A stretch of DNA of 56,351 nucleotides from an uncultured Clostridium sp. (GTDB lineage: Bacteria; Bacillota; Clostridia; TANB77; CAG-508), in NCBI GenBank assembly GCA_900553405.1, contig USDF01000002.1:1-56351 (forward strand), given 5' to 3'. Below the pieces are notes generated by a model. It saw only the letters and a program-made list of their open reading frames with translations, ran no database searches and had not been told where the DNA came from. This document shows positions 26,243 through 35,696 of the stretch, one piece after another; positions within the stretch are counted from its first letter, which is position 1; every line of letters begins with the position of its first letter. The position numbers and the translations under genes were made by a program.

Positions 26243-28807
26243 CTATTTTACTATCCATTTTACTAAATCTAGATTTTCACTATCTAAAAGCATTTCATGT
26301 TTTGGCATAACTCGGAATGTGTAACCATAGTCTCCACCTGTTGTTAATTCTATTTTTGCTTTGTATGTAGCTATTCTTTCTTCTTCGTCATAGTCTACCA
26401 TTAACATTGGAATAACAGCTATTTTTTCTACTACTCCATTTTCTTTTATTCTTCCATAATAAACTTGTGCTTCAATATTTTCTGGCTCGATATTTGGTAA
26501 TTTTACTTTGCAAGATACTTCTATGTTATTTCCTGCATCCATTGTTATATTGTCTAAATTGTTTTCTTCTGTTATTACTATATCTTCCCAGTTATTATAT
26601 AGTTCTCTTTTCCAATTATTATAATTTGCAACTTCTTCTAAGTTTTCATAGTGTTTATGGTAAAGATTAGCAAGTGGCATATAAAGCTTATTTGTGTAGT
26701 CTACAAGCATTCTTGCTGTACTATATTTTCCACCTGTAGATATTATAGAGTTTTTCATATATTCCATCCATTTAGCAGATATTCCTTTTTCATCTTGTTC
26801 ATAATATGCTGGAACTATTTTATTTTCTAATGTTTGATAAATGCTTTCGCTATCACAATTATCTTGAATATCATAGTTTTCATATTCTGCATTTGTTCCT
26901 ATTGCCCAACCATTTTTTTGATTATATCCTTCTGCCCACCAACCATCTAAAATACTAAAGTTTACTGCTCCATTTACAGATGCTTTTTGTCCACTTGTAC
27001 CAGATGCTTCCATTGGACGTCTTGGAGTATTAAGCCATACATCTACACCACTTATTAAATAACGTGATAATTCCATATTATAGTTTTCTAATAAGAAGAC
27101 TTTTCCTTTAAATTGTGGCTTCATTGATATTTCATGTATATATTTTATTAGGTCTTGTCCTTCTTTATCAGCTGGATGTGCTTTACCAGCTATTAATATT
27201 TGAACTGGTCTATTTTGATTGTTTACTATTTGTGTTATTCTTTCTAAGTCTCTAAATAATAAAGTTGCTCTTTTATATGTTGCAAATCTTCTTGCAAAAC
27301 CTATTGTTAATACATTTGGATTTAATTTTGAAGTAATTTCATTTATTTCTTCATAACGATATCCGCTTCTCTTTAATCTTTCGGTAATGTTTTGTTTTGC
27401 TTTTTCCATTAATTTTTGTTTTCTTACCATATGTGCATTCCACAATTCTTCATTTGGAATGTCATTTATTTTTTTCCAAGTTTCATCTTCATAAATATGA
27501 TCTTGCCAATATGGCATTAAGTATTCATTATATAATTCTTTTAAATTTGGTGAAAGCCATGAACATGTATGAATTCCGTTTGTTACATATGTAATTGGAG
27601 ATTCATCTGCTGCAATTTCTGGCCAAACATCATTAAATAATTCTCTTGATACTGCGCCATGAAGTTTACTTACTCCATTTTTCTTACCTGCTACTTTTAG
27701 GGCTAGAATTCCCATATTGAATCCTGCGTTTGGCTTTGGATTTGGCTCCATTCCCATCTTAAAGAATTCTTCTTTTGAAATTCCAAATCTATCCCAATAA
27801 TCTTTAAAATATTTTTCTACTAAATCTAATGGGAAAATATCATTTCCTGCTGGAACTGGTGTATGTGTTGTAAATACTGTTTTTGAAGATACTATATCTT
27901 TTGCCATTTCAAATGATATTTCTTTTTCTTTCATCATATTTTTTATTAATTCCAAAATTAAGAAAGATGAATGTCCTTCATTCATATGATATATAGTTGG
28001 TTGTAAACCTAAAGTTTTTAGTAACCTTACACCTGCCATACCAAGAACTATTTCTTGTGATATTCTCATTTCTTGGTCTCCACCATATAAAGTAGTTGTA
28101 ATATTTCTATATTCCTCGTGGTTTTCTTCTATATCTGAATCCATTAAATATAAAGTTACTCTACCTACATTAACACTCCATACTTTTAAATATAGTCTTC
28201 TTTTTGGGAATTTTACATATATAATTAAGTCTTTTCCGTCTTCACCTTTTACTGGTTTTATTGGAAGTGTATTTATATCTATTCTTCTATATTCTGTTTC
28301 TTGGTCTCCATATCCATTTATTTTTTGATGGAAATATCCATTTTTATATAACAACCCTACTGCAACTAGTGGAATTCCTAAATCACTTGCTGATTTTAAG
28401 TGATCACCAGATAAAATTCCTAGACCTCCTGAATAAATAGACAAGATCTGATCTAGTCCATATTCAGCTGAAAAATATGCAATTATATCATTTTTATTTT
28501 CTGGATAATTTTTAGAAAACCATGTAGATTTGCTATTTTGATAAGCTTCAAAATTTTCTACAACTTTATCATATTGTTTTAAAAATTCTATACTCTTTGA
28601 GGCTTCTTCTAATCTTTCTTGAGAAACTTGTCTTAGGAATCTAACAGGATTTTTTTCTACTGTCTCCCATAAATCTCTATCTATTTGTTTAAATAAGCTT
28701 AGAAATTCCGTATTCCAAGACCACCATAAATTATTAGCAATTTTTTCTAATTTTTCAATTCTTTTAGGTAATTGTGGATTAACAGTTATTTTGTTAAACA
28801 CGTACAT
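26243..28807 (-). CDS. glgP: Alpha-glucan phosphorylase (GT35)
   Basis: An 854-residue pyridoxal-phosphate enzyme releasing glucose-1-phosphate from glycogen or maltodextrin. The N-terminal DUF3417-like region (ANNLWWSWNTEFLSLF) marks it as the TIGR02094 alpha-glucan phosphorylase type. FSAEYGL, YHMNEGHSSF and VTNGIHTCSW are conserved catalytic-core segments, and EASGTSGQKASVNG is the PLP-lysine region. It feeds sugar phosphate into the glycolysis finished by the neighbouring pyruvate kinase. Cytosolic; no signal peptide. Confidence 0.93.
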   Translation of the reverse strand: MYVFNKITVNPQLPKRIEKLEKIANNLWWSWNTEFLSLFKQIDRDLWETVEKNPVRFLRQVSQERLEEASKSIEFLKQYDKVVENFEAYQNSKSTWFSKNYPENKNDIIAYFSAEYGLDQILSIYSGGLGILSGDHLKSASDLGIPLVAVGLLYKNGYFHQKINGYGDQETEYRRIDINTLPIKPVKGEDGKDLIIYVKFPKRRLYLKVWSVNVGRVTLYLMDSDIEENHEEYRNITTTLYGGDQEMRISQEIVLGMAGVRLLKTLGLQPTIYHMNEGHSSFLILELIKNMMKEKEISFEMAKDIVSSKTVFTTHTPVPAGNDIFPLDLVEKYFKDYWDRFGISKEEFFKMGMEPNPKPNAGFNMGILALKVAGKKNGVSKLHGAVSRELFNDVWPEIAADESPITYVTNGIHTCSWLSPNLKELYNEYLMPYWQDHIYEDETWKKINDIPNEELWNAHMVRKQKLMEKAKQNITERLKRSGYRYEEINEITSKLNPNVLTIGFARRFATYKRATLLFRDLERITQIVNNQNRPVQILIAGKAHPADKEGQDLIKYIHEISMKPQFKGKVFLLENYNMELSRYLISGVDVWLNTPRRPMEASGTSGQKASVNGAVNFSILDGWWAEGYNQKNGWAIGTNAEYENYDIQDNCDSESIYQTLENKIVPAYYEQDEKGISAKWMEYMKNSIISTGGKYSTARMLVDYTNKLYMPLANLYHKHYENLEEVANYNNWKRELYNNWEDIVITEENNLDNITMDAGNNIEVSCKVKLPNIEPENIEAQVYYGRIKENGVVEKIAVIPMLMVDYDEEERIATYKAKIELTTGGDYGYTFRVMPKHEMLLDSENLDLVKWIVK

Positions 28808-28976
28808 TTCTTATTTTCCTCCTTTGTAAATTATGAAATTTTATCTTTTAGTAATTCATTTTTTATTATCTATTAACTTTATTTATTTGTCAAATATTTT
28901 TTAGTTTTTTATAAAAATATTTCTTAAATTTATTATTTATTAAATATAAATTATCATTTTAATCATTATATAATTT

Positions 28977-30272
28977 CTATAAGATTTCTTTTTTGCTATA
29001 TTCTTCTGGCTTTAATCCTACTCTAGTTCTCATATAATCTAGTAATAGTACAAATCCAGCTGTAAATATGCACCCTATTATAATAAGTGTATATGCAGTT
29101 GGTACAATATCTAATATATATGAAGCAGCAAAAACAAGTAATGATGCAATTGCATTTTCAATTATGTTATTTGCTGTTGAAATTCTTACCCTTTTTTCAC
29201 TATTTGTAAAATTATTAAAATATTGCTTTATTAGTACATAATATGGTCCTTTCATTATATATTGTATAGTAAATAATATTAGTGTTAATATTATTAATGT
29301 ACTTATGTTAAACTTACATAGTAATATAACTCCTGACATTAGGCAAGAAACTGCCATTGGTATTGATAAAAAAGCTAAAGTTCTATTTCTATATTTTTTA
29401 TGAATTCTGCCTTGATTTCTAGCAGCAATTCCTGTTACAATTCCAAGTACTGCAAATATAACTCCAAAGTACTGTTCTGGAACACCTATATCTATTAAAA
29501 CTGTATTTCTTAGATTTTGTAAAATTTTTAATAACGCTACAAAAACTGCATTAAATATTAATAAACATTTTAGTCTTTTAGATTTTAATATGTTTTTGAA
29601 AGAGATTCTTATGTTCATAATTTCTTCTTTTACTCGCATTTTTCCCTTTTCACTATAAAGTTCTTCAAATTTTGTAGATGCTATAAATGCTATTAATAAT
29701 ATTATAAAACATATTACCATTGGTATATATGGATTTACTACATATAAGAAACTAGATAATATAGCAGAAATTGCATCTATATAATAATATCTAGAAGATG
29801 CTTTTCCATCTATTTTTGCAAATTGTACTCCTCTTTTTTCTCCATGTTCTAATGAATCATATAACATGTCGCTTTCACATGTTGACTTAATTACAAATGA
29901 AAACGCACATAACAATTGTGATAATAATAACATAGTAAAACTTGTTGAAAACATTATTATTAAGATATGTATTGCCAAAATGAAATTTGCCAATATTAAG
30001 CTCTTTCGCTTTCCTATTTTTTGTATAACTAATGTAGATGGTATTTGTGTTAGAAATTTAAATAAGACATAAAATGCATCCATTTGTAGTACTTGTGCTG
30101 GTGAAATTTCCTTTTCTATCGTTAAAAACAAATATATTATTGCATAATAAAATAATAAATCCCATGAAAAAATACGATATATTTTATATAAATTTATATT
30201 TTTTTTCTTTTTTTCTTGTAGTTTTATTTCTTCTTTTGTCAGTTCTTTTGTTTCTCGTAGTATCTCCATCAT
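28977..30272 (-). CDS. MFS transporter (paralogue B)
   Basis: A 431-residue twelve-helix major facilitator. KIGKRKSLILANFILA is at the motif A position, and SWDLLFYYAIIYLF near the N-terminus and MRTRVGLKPEEYSKKE at the end match paralogue A at 23369-24658. ATAGGAG precedes two adjacent ATG codons; the second has better spacing. The two paralogues flank pyk and glgP, which suggests an old local duplication. Substrate unknown. Confidence 0.85.
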   Translation of the reverse strand: MMEILRETKELTKEEIKLQEKKKKNINLYKIYRIFSWDLLFYYAIIYLFLTIEKEISPAQVLQMDAFYVLFKFLTQIPSTLVIQKIGKRKSLILANFILAIHILIIMFSTSFTMLLLSQLLCAFSFVIKSTCESDMLYDSLEHGEKRGVQFAKIDGKASSRYYYIDAISAILSSFLYVVNPYIPMVICFIILLIAFIASTKFEELYSEKGKMRVKEEIMNIRISFKNILKSKRLKCLLIFNAVFVALLKILQNLRNTVLIDIGVPEQYFGVIFAVLGIVTGIAARNQGRIHKKYRNRTLAFLSIPMAVSCLMSGVILLCKFNISTLIILTLILFTIQYIMKGPYYVLIKQYFNNFTNSEKRVRISTANNIIENAIASLLVFAASYILDIVPTAYTLIIIGCIFTAGFVLLLDYMRTRVGLKPEEYSKKEIL

Positions 30273-30312
30273 TTTCTCCTATTTTCATTTGTTTTTTTGT
30301 ATTATATCAAAC

Positions 30313-30825
30313 CTATTTTTTTAGTGCAACATTTTTTGCATTATATTCTCTACATTTTTGCTCTAATAATTTAAAATTGCAACATAACTCTTTAAAAAAT
30401 AAATAGTCACTATGTTTCGTATTTTCTAATACTTTAAATATATTGTTTACTTTTTTAATTATTTCCTTTTGAATATTTTTAGAACGCAAATATCTTATCT
30501 CAGACATATAATATGTTTTATATTTCAAATTATTAATATTAGCCACATGTGCATCTTTTATATTAACTGGTATCATGTTATTTAATAAAAGCTTTGCTAT
30601 TGTTTTATTTTCATTTTTTATATTAATTGTTAATTTTGAATTTGTCTTTTTATGTATCTTGCTGGTAAGTGGAATGTAGTAATCTATGCCTTTTTTATTT
30701 ATCAATATTCCATAAAACTTTCTATTATCTTTTAAACTGACTTTTGCATCAAATTTTGATAAATATTTTTTATATTCATTTGATATATCATACATTTTTA
30801 ATTTATTATCTTTTATTTTAATCAT
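30313..30825 (-). CDS. toxN: ToxN/AbiQ-type endoribonuclease toxin (type III TA)
   Basis: A 170-residue toxin of the ToxN/AbiQ family, a sequence-specific endoribonuclease inhibited by its own repeat RNA. The N-terminal MYDISNEYKKYLSKFDAKVS, then KFYGILINKKGIDYYIPLTS and LLLNNMIPV, are the family's conserved core; the Thr-Ser pair in PLTSK is at the catalytic position. Upstream lie three 34-nt RNA repeats and a leaky terminator, the diagnostic type III arrangement. AGGAGGAAAA precedes the first ATG, so I keep 30825, although Met11 would give the family's more usual start. Confidence 0.85.
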   Translation of the reverse strand: MIKIKDNKLKMYDISNEYKKYLSKFDAKVSLKDNRKFYGILINKKGIDYYIPLTSKIHKKTNSKLTINIKNENKTIAKLLLNNMIPVNIKDAHVANINNLKYKTYYMSEIRYLRSKNIQKEIIKKVNNIFKVLENTKHSDYLFFKELCCNFKLLEQKCREYNAKNVALKK

Positions 30826-30849
30826 TTTTCCTCCTAAAAATATAAAAGA

Positions 30850-30880
30850 GGAGCTATTATACTTAATGTATAATAGCCCC
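30850..30880 (-). terminator. Attenuating terminator between ToxI repeats and toxN
   Basis: Minus strand: a 13-bp stem GGGGCTATTATAC / GTATAATAGCTCC with one G-T pair and a 5-base loop, then TCTTTTATATTTTT. In type III systems this terminator keeps the toxin mRNA below the antitoxin RNA. Confidence 0.8.
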
Positions 30881-30885
30881 TATAT

Positions 30886-30987
30886 TTTAAATTGTCCACT
30901 AAAGCAGGACCTCTCTCATTTTTAATTGTCTACTAAGGCAAGACCTCTCCTATTTTTAATTGTCCACTAAAGCAGGACCTCTCTCAT
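30886..30987 (-). ncRNA. toxI: ToxI antitoxin RNA, three 34-nt tandem repeats
   Basis: Three contiguous 34-nt units (30954-30987, 30920-30953, 30886-30919) begin with ATGAGAGAGG or ATAGGAGAGG. Each contains a short stem: GTCC...GGAC in units 1 and 3, GTCT...AGAC in unit 2. The paired C-G to T-A change is a compensatory mutation supporting RNA structure. ToxN cleaves such RNA into single repeats that fold and inhibit it. The stated repeat length and copy number are direct readings; function is by family analogy. Confidence 0.85.
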
Positions 30988-31025
30988 TTTTTGATGTTTA
31001 ATATCAACATCTATTTAGTATATCT

Positions 31026-31054
31026 ATTATAATATATTATATTCTCAATTTCAA
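31026..31054 (-). promoter_or_regulatory. ToxI promoter
   Basis: Minus strand: -35 TTGAAA (31049-31054), 17-base spacer, -10 TATAAT (31026-31031). Transcription would start near 31018, giving a short leader with a GATGTT/AACATC hairpin before the first ToxI repeat. Confidence 0.8.
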
Positions 31055-31081
31055 GTATTTTACATAAATTTCCTTTTGTTT

Positions 31082-31946
31082 CTAAAATTCTTCTAATATA
31101 TCTTGCATACATGTTACGCATTTTGCTCCTTGCTTTATTAATTCATTTGTTCCTTCTGAGTTTTTACTTGTTATATTTCCGTGGAATTGTAAATACATTT
31201 TTACCTTGTTCTAGTGCAAAGTCTACTGTTGTCATTGTTCCACTTTTCTTTTTAGCTTCTATTACGATAACACCATTTGATAATCCACTTATAATTCTAT
31301 TTCTTGCTGGAAAATTCATCTTTTCTGGCTTTGTTCCAAGTGGATATTCACTTACTATACACCCTCCATTATTTATTATTTTATCTACTAAATTTTTATT
31401 TTCAAAAGGATATATTATATCTAAAGAACTTCCTATAACTGCAATCGTCTTTCCTCTATTTTTTAAAGTTTCTATATGACAAATACTATCAATTCCTCTT
31501 GCCAAACCACTTATAGTTACTATATTATTTTTTACTATTCCTTTCGTAACAGCTTTAGCTACTTCTTCTCCATATTTTGAATTCTGCCTACATCCTATTA
31601 CTGCTAAAGAAAAACTACTTAATATTTCTACATTTCCTTTTACATACAAACTAATTGGTTTATCATATATTTGCTTTAATTTTTCTGGATAATTTGCATC
31701 ATCTATATTTATTAATTTAATTTTTTCTTTCTTCATTTGGTTTATCATATTTTCTATTCCTATTTTATATTTTGGGTTTAATATCTCTTTTGCTGTTTTT
31801 TCACCAATTTCATTTATGCTCATTAATTCTTCCTGTTTCAAATTCCAAATTTCTTCTATTTTATATTTTTTTAATAGTTTCTGTTTCTTTATACTTCCTA
31901 AATTTTTTATTCTAGAAAACCATATCCAATATTTTGTTTTTTCCAT
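31082..31946 (-). CDS. dprA: DNA processing protein DprA, +1 shift at CGG-A
   Basis: DprA/Smf loads RecA on incoming single-stranded DNA during transformation. The zero frame (255 codons) has a SAM/HhH-like N-terminus and the Rossmann core (VIGCRQNSKYGEE, SGLARGIDSICH, FPARNRIISGLSNGVIVIEA), then runs CCA CGG and stops at 31164. Skipping one C at 31181 gives PGNITSKNSEGTNELIKQGA and LEEF to a stop at 31082, for 287 residues. That tail is the conserved DprA sequence, so the gene is whole except for one base. The break matches four other genes here. Confidence 0.88.
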
Positions 31947-32006
31947 TTTTTCTCCTCACTTTATAGTATTTATTGTAATTAATTTACTATAATATAAAAA
32001 ACAAAA

Positions 32007-32029
32007 GAACTTAGTAAAAAACTAAGCCC
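32007..32029 (-). terminator. folD terminator
   Basis: Minus strand GGGCTTAGT-TTTTT-ACTAAGTTC followed by TTTTGTTTTTTATA. It separates folD from dprA. Confidence 0.6.
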
Positions 32030-32045
32030 TTTATATTTTTATAAT

Positions 32046-32894
32046 TTATTTTTCTTCCAAGTATTTAGCTGCAATTACAACATTGTGAAGTAGCATTGCA
32101 ATTGTCATAGGTCCAACTCCACCTGGAACTGGTGTTATGTATGATGCTTTTTTACTTACATTTTCAAAATCTACGTCACCAACTAAACCTGTTTCTAATC
32201 TGTTAATTCCAACATCTATAACAACTGCCCCCTCTTTTACCATATCAGCTGTTACAAATTTTGGTTTACCTATAGCAGAAATTAATATATCTGCATTTTT
32301 TGTTATTTCTTCTATATTTTTTGTTTTAGAATGGCAAATAGTAACTGTAGCATCTGCATTTAATAAACATTGTGCTAAAGGTTTTCCTACTATGTTGCTT
32401 CTTCCTAATATAACAACATTTGCACCACTTAAATTTATATTATATTCTTCTAACATCTTCATAACACCATGTGGTGTGCAAGATATAAAAGTTTGTCTTT
32501 TTAACGTTAGTCTTCCTATATTTATTGGATGAAAACCATCTACATCTTTTCTAAAATCTATTGTTTCAAATGCCGTATATATATCTAATGGCTTTGGAAT
32601 TGGACTTTGAAGTAATATTCCGTGTATGTCTTTTCTTTCATTTAAGTCCTCTATTACTTTCAATAATTCTTCCATTGAACATGTTTCGTCTAATAAAAAT
32701 TCCTCATATTCAATTCCTACTTCATTACATGCTTTACTTTTATTTCTAACATAAACTTTTGATGCTGGATCTTGTCCAACCATTATAACTGCAAGTTTTG
32801 GAAATATATTTTTCTTTTTTAATTCTTCTACTTCTACTTTTACTTGTTCTCTTATTTTTTTTGAAAGTTCTTTTCCATTTATAATTGTTGCCAT
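32046..32894 (-). CDS. folD: Methylenetetrahydrofolate dehydrogenase/cyclohydrolase
   Basis: Bifunctional cytosolic enzyme interconverting 5,10-methylene-, methenyl- and 10-formyl-tetrahydrofolate with NADP. The catalytic YVRNK lysine near residue 56, GILLQSPIPKP near 95, the nucleotide-binding VILGRSNIVGKP and the C-terminal TPVPGGVGPMTIAML are all present. Length 282 is normal. It supplies formyl-THF for formyl-methionine and purines. Confidence 0.95.
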   Translation of the reverse strand: MATIINGKELSKKIREQVKVEVEELKKKNIFPKLAVIMVGQDPASKVYVRNKSKACNEVGIEYEEFLLDETCSMEELLKVIEDLNERKDIHGILLQSPIPKPLDIYTAFETIDFRKDVDGFHPINIGRLTLKRQTFISCTPHGVMKMLEEYNINLSGANVVILGRSNIVGKPLAQCLLNADATVTICHSKTKNIEEITKNADILISAIGKPKFVTADMVKEGAVVIDVGINRLETGLVGDVDFENVSKKASYITPVPGGVGPMTIAMLLHNVVIAAKYLEEK

Positions 32895-33051
32895 ATCTAT
32901 CTCTCCCTTTATTTTTTTGTATTATATATTAGCGTTCTTTATTTTACAATAGTTTTTTATAAACTTATTAATTTTGATATTTTTTCTCATATGTAGCTTG
33001 GAAGAAGAGATTCTTCCAAGTTTGTATAAATTTTAACTAAAACTCATACTA

Positions 33052-33279
33052 TTAGCATCTTCTCTTACAGCATATTAGCATTATAATCCTTATTATTATT
33101 AAGATTCCAATTAGAACAGCTAAAACAACAAATGCCCCTAATCCTAATGTTTCAAATATTGCTGTTTCTGCTCCTATTATAATCCCAATTACAAAAGTAA
33201 ATAACAATCCTAATATAAATACTATTACATCTACGCAGCATCTTTTTGTTCTTTTGCAACAATTATCTTCTTCAAACAT
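33052..33279 (-). CDS. Small cysteine-rich two-helix membrane protein
   Basis: A 75-residue protein with cysteine clusters at both ends (NCCKRTKRCC and ICCKRRC) and two hydrophobic helices between them (VIVFILGLLFTFVIGIIIG; FVVLAVLIGILIIIRIIMLI). Both ends carry positive charge, so a hairpin with both termini in the cytosol is likely. Start at 33279 is set by GGAGGTG upstream. I do not recognise a family function; similar small proteins are common in clostridia. Confidence 0.7.
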   Translation of the reverse strand: MFEEDNCCKRTKRCCVDVIVFILGLLFTFVIGIIIGAETAIFETLGLGAFVVLAVLIGILIIIRIIMLICCKRRC

Positions 33280-33338
33280 ACTATTCACCTCCATAATAGT
33301 ACATATAAGATACTATTAATATATAATATGTTCTTCTT

Positions 33339-34565
33339 CTACTTTTTTCCACTATTTTCTTCTTTAAATTTTATATTTTTATCAATTTGCATTTTACCCG
33401 CTCTTGTAATAGCTTCATACCCATATTTTTCTTTAATATTATCTAACACTGAATCTATTTTCTTTTGTTTTTCATTTTCCACATTTTCAAATAAAGAGAT
33501 CTGTCTTTCTTCTTTCTCTACCAGCCCACTTACACTTACTCCTATTAATCTTATTGGAGTATTATTATAAATTTCTGTTAATAGTTTTTTAGCTTCTTTT
33601 CCAATAATTTTAGTACTATCTGTTGCAAAATCTAACTTTCTTTGATGTGAAAAAACTTTAAATTCATTAGTTTTTATTTGTACATTTACAACATTTGCAA
33701 ACATTTCTTGATTTCTTAGCCTATAGCTTACTTGTTCTACTAAAGCAAGTAAAACTTCTTCTATTTTTTCTATATCGTTATAATCATATGGAAGTGTTAT
33801 AGAATTTCCTATATTTTTAGGCTTTTCTTTTATATAATTTACTTCTTCGTTATCTATTCCATTACTATATTCCCATATCATTTTACCATATTTGCCAAAA
33901 TTTTTTATTAGTAACTTTTCATCACTTTTAGCTAAATCCTCAATAGTTTTTATTCCCATTTTTTGAAGTTTCGGTAAACTTCTTCTACCTACCATAAAAA
34001 GCTCTGCTACTGGAAGTTTCCACATTTTAGTCTCTATTTCTTCTTGGTATAAAGTATGAACTTTGTTAGGCTTTTCGAAATCCGATGCCATTTTTGCTAA
34101 AAGCTTATTTGGTGCTACACCTATATTTACAGTAAAGCCTAATTCTTCCCTTACTCTTTTACTTATTTCATATGCTATATCTATTAATTTTCTTGTTTTT
34201 GGAATATAACCTGTTAAATCTAAAAAGCATTCATCTATTGAATAACGTTCTATTTTATTCGTGTATTCCAATAATAAATTATATAATGCATTTGAATATT
34301 TCCTATACACATTAAAATCTGATTGAAAAATTTGTATATTAGGACATTTTTTACGTGCAAAAAATATTGGTTCACCTGTTTGAATTCCAAATTGTTTTGC
34401 AATATTACTTTTAGCTAAAACTATTCCTTTTCTTTGTGCTTCATCTCCACCTATAATAGCAGGTATAGTTCTTATATCTAAAGTTTCTCCATTTTTTAAT
34501 TTTTCTACTGCTGTCCAAGATAAAAACGCATTATTTACATCTACATGTAATATTTCTCTTTTCAT
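33339..34565 (-). CDS. dinB: Y-family DNA polymerase (Pol IV/UmuC-like)
   Basis: A 408-residue translesion polymerase. LHVDVNNAFLSW is the first catalytic Asp motif, SIDECFLDLTGY the second (the SIDE motif), and GVAPNKLLAKMASDFEKPN follows. The C-terminal little-finger domain begins near 240. The start at 34565 follows AGGTGTTAA; an in-frame ATG three codons earlier is less well placed. No beta-clamp motif can be assigned confidently at the end. Upstream is a 90-bp gap with no terminator from the Rpn-type gene. Confidence 0.88.
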   Translation of the reverse strand: MKREILHVDVNNAFLSWTAVEKLKNGETLDIRTIPAIIGGDEAQRKGIVLAKSNIAKQFGIQTGEPIFFARKKCPNIQIFQSDFNVYRKYSNALYNLLLEYTNKIERYSIDECFLDLTGYIPKTRKLIDIAYEISKRVREELGFTVNIGVAPNKLLAKMASDFEKPNKVHTLYQEEIETKMWKLPVAELFMVGRRSLPKLQKMGIKTIEDLAKSDEKLLIKNFGKYGKMIWEYSNGIDNEEVNYIKEKPKNIGNSITLPYDYNDIEKIEEVLLALVEQVSYRLRNQEMFANVVNVQIKTNEFKVFSHQRKLDFATDSTKIIGKEAKKLLTEIYNNTPIRLIGVSVSGLVEKEERQISLFENVENEKQKKIDSVLDNIKEKYGYEAITRAGKMQIDKNIKFKEENSGKK

Positions 34566-34657
34566 ATTTAACACCTATGGTTATTATAAAACATATGTTT
34601 TGTATTGTCAATATAGATTTATTATTTAACATAGAAAACTAGCACTTGCAGAAAGTA

Positions 34658-35696
34658 TTATGCTTCTTTAAGTTCTTCCTTTATCTTTTCTACTTCTTTC
34701 TTACTAATTTTTGTACATTTACAAATTTTATTTATATCTATTTTTTGCTTTATCATTTCTTTAGCTATTTCAAATCTTGCTTTACTTACTCCTTTGTTCA
34801 TTCCTTCTCTCATTCCCTCTTTTATTCCTTCTTTTCTACAATTTTCTCTTATCTTCCTGTCTTCTTTTTCTATTCTTTCTAGAACAGCTAACATATAATC
34901 TACCCCTTTCTTTTTATTACTTATTTTGTTTAATAAATTATCTGTTTCTTTATTACCTAATTTTTTTCTTAATATTATATTAATTATCCTTTGCATTTTA
35001 TTTAAAGCATCTTCTTCTACTACTTTATCTATAATTTTTATTAAGTTCTGTTTTAATTCATTATTATTATTGCACTTTTCTATTATCATTGCCTTAGTTA
35101 TTACTAAATCATCTTTTAATAATTCTTCTTTGCTATATCTATTAATATCTATCAAATTGTAATCATTTGTTTTATTTTCATATCCGTGGCAATTTTTTCT
35201 GCATATCCTCAAATCTTAACTTTGCATTCCATTTTTTATTTCCTGTATATAAGACAATTGCAATAACTAACGGATACTCATAATCTACTTGATGCACTTT
35301 TTTCTTATTTACTGCTGTTCTTAATATCTCTATTGCATAATTTTTGATTCTATATGGCATTGATACATCTATTGTAGATTGATGTTCTATTAAGAAAAAT
35401 ATATCTTCATTCTGCTTTTTATATACAATATCTGCTTCTTTACTTTTATATTCTGAAGTTATATAGCTACTATTATATAATTCTAATTCATTCTTCTTTA
35501 AAGGTTCTGGTAATTTTAAAAACTTATTAATAAATTTTCTCGCTTCTTCCTTATCGCTTAATAAGTCTTTAAATAATTTATCATGTTCATTATCAATATT
35601 GTAAGTATATATTTCTTCTGTTTCATTTAACATTCGTTGTTCTATTTTTAAATATTGTTCATATCTTATTGTTTTTACATATTGGGGTATTTTCAT
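34658..35696 (-). CDS. Rpn-type PD-(D/E)XK nuclease/transposase, +1 shift at CGG-A
   Basis: A putative PD-(D/E)XK recombination nuclease of the Rpn/TIGR01784 family, associated with genomic islands and insertion-like duplication. The first 170 codons include NEHDKLFKDLL, KSKEADIVYKKQN, IFFLIEHQSTIDVSMPYR and YPLVIAIVLYTG; then the frame reads TTG CCA CGG and stops. Omitting the C at 35186 gives LPGYENKTNDYNLIDINRYS without interruption to 34658, for 345 residues. A basic, glycine-repeated EGIKEGMREGMNKGV segment follows near the end, typical of the family. The shift site is identical in form to those in dprA, tsaE, recG and the UAP1-type gene. Confidence 0.85.

Noticed and set aside
30886..30987. 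Tandem repeats as a short CRISPR array
   Set aside because: The 34-nt units are contiguous without spacers, have their own promoter and terminator, and sit directly upstream of a ToxN-family gene, so they are ToxI repeats.
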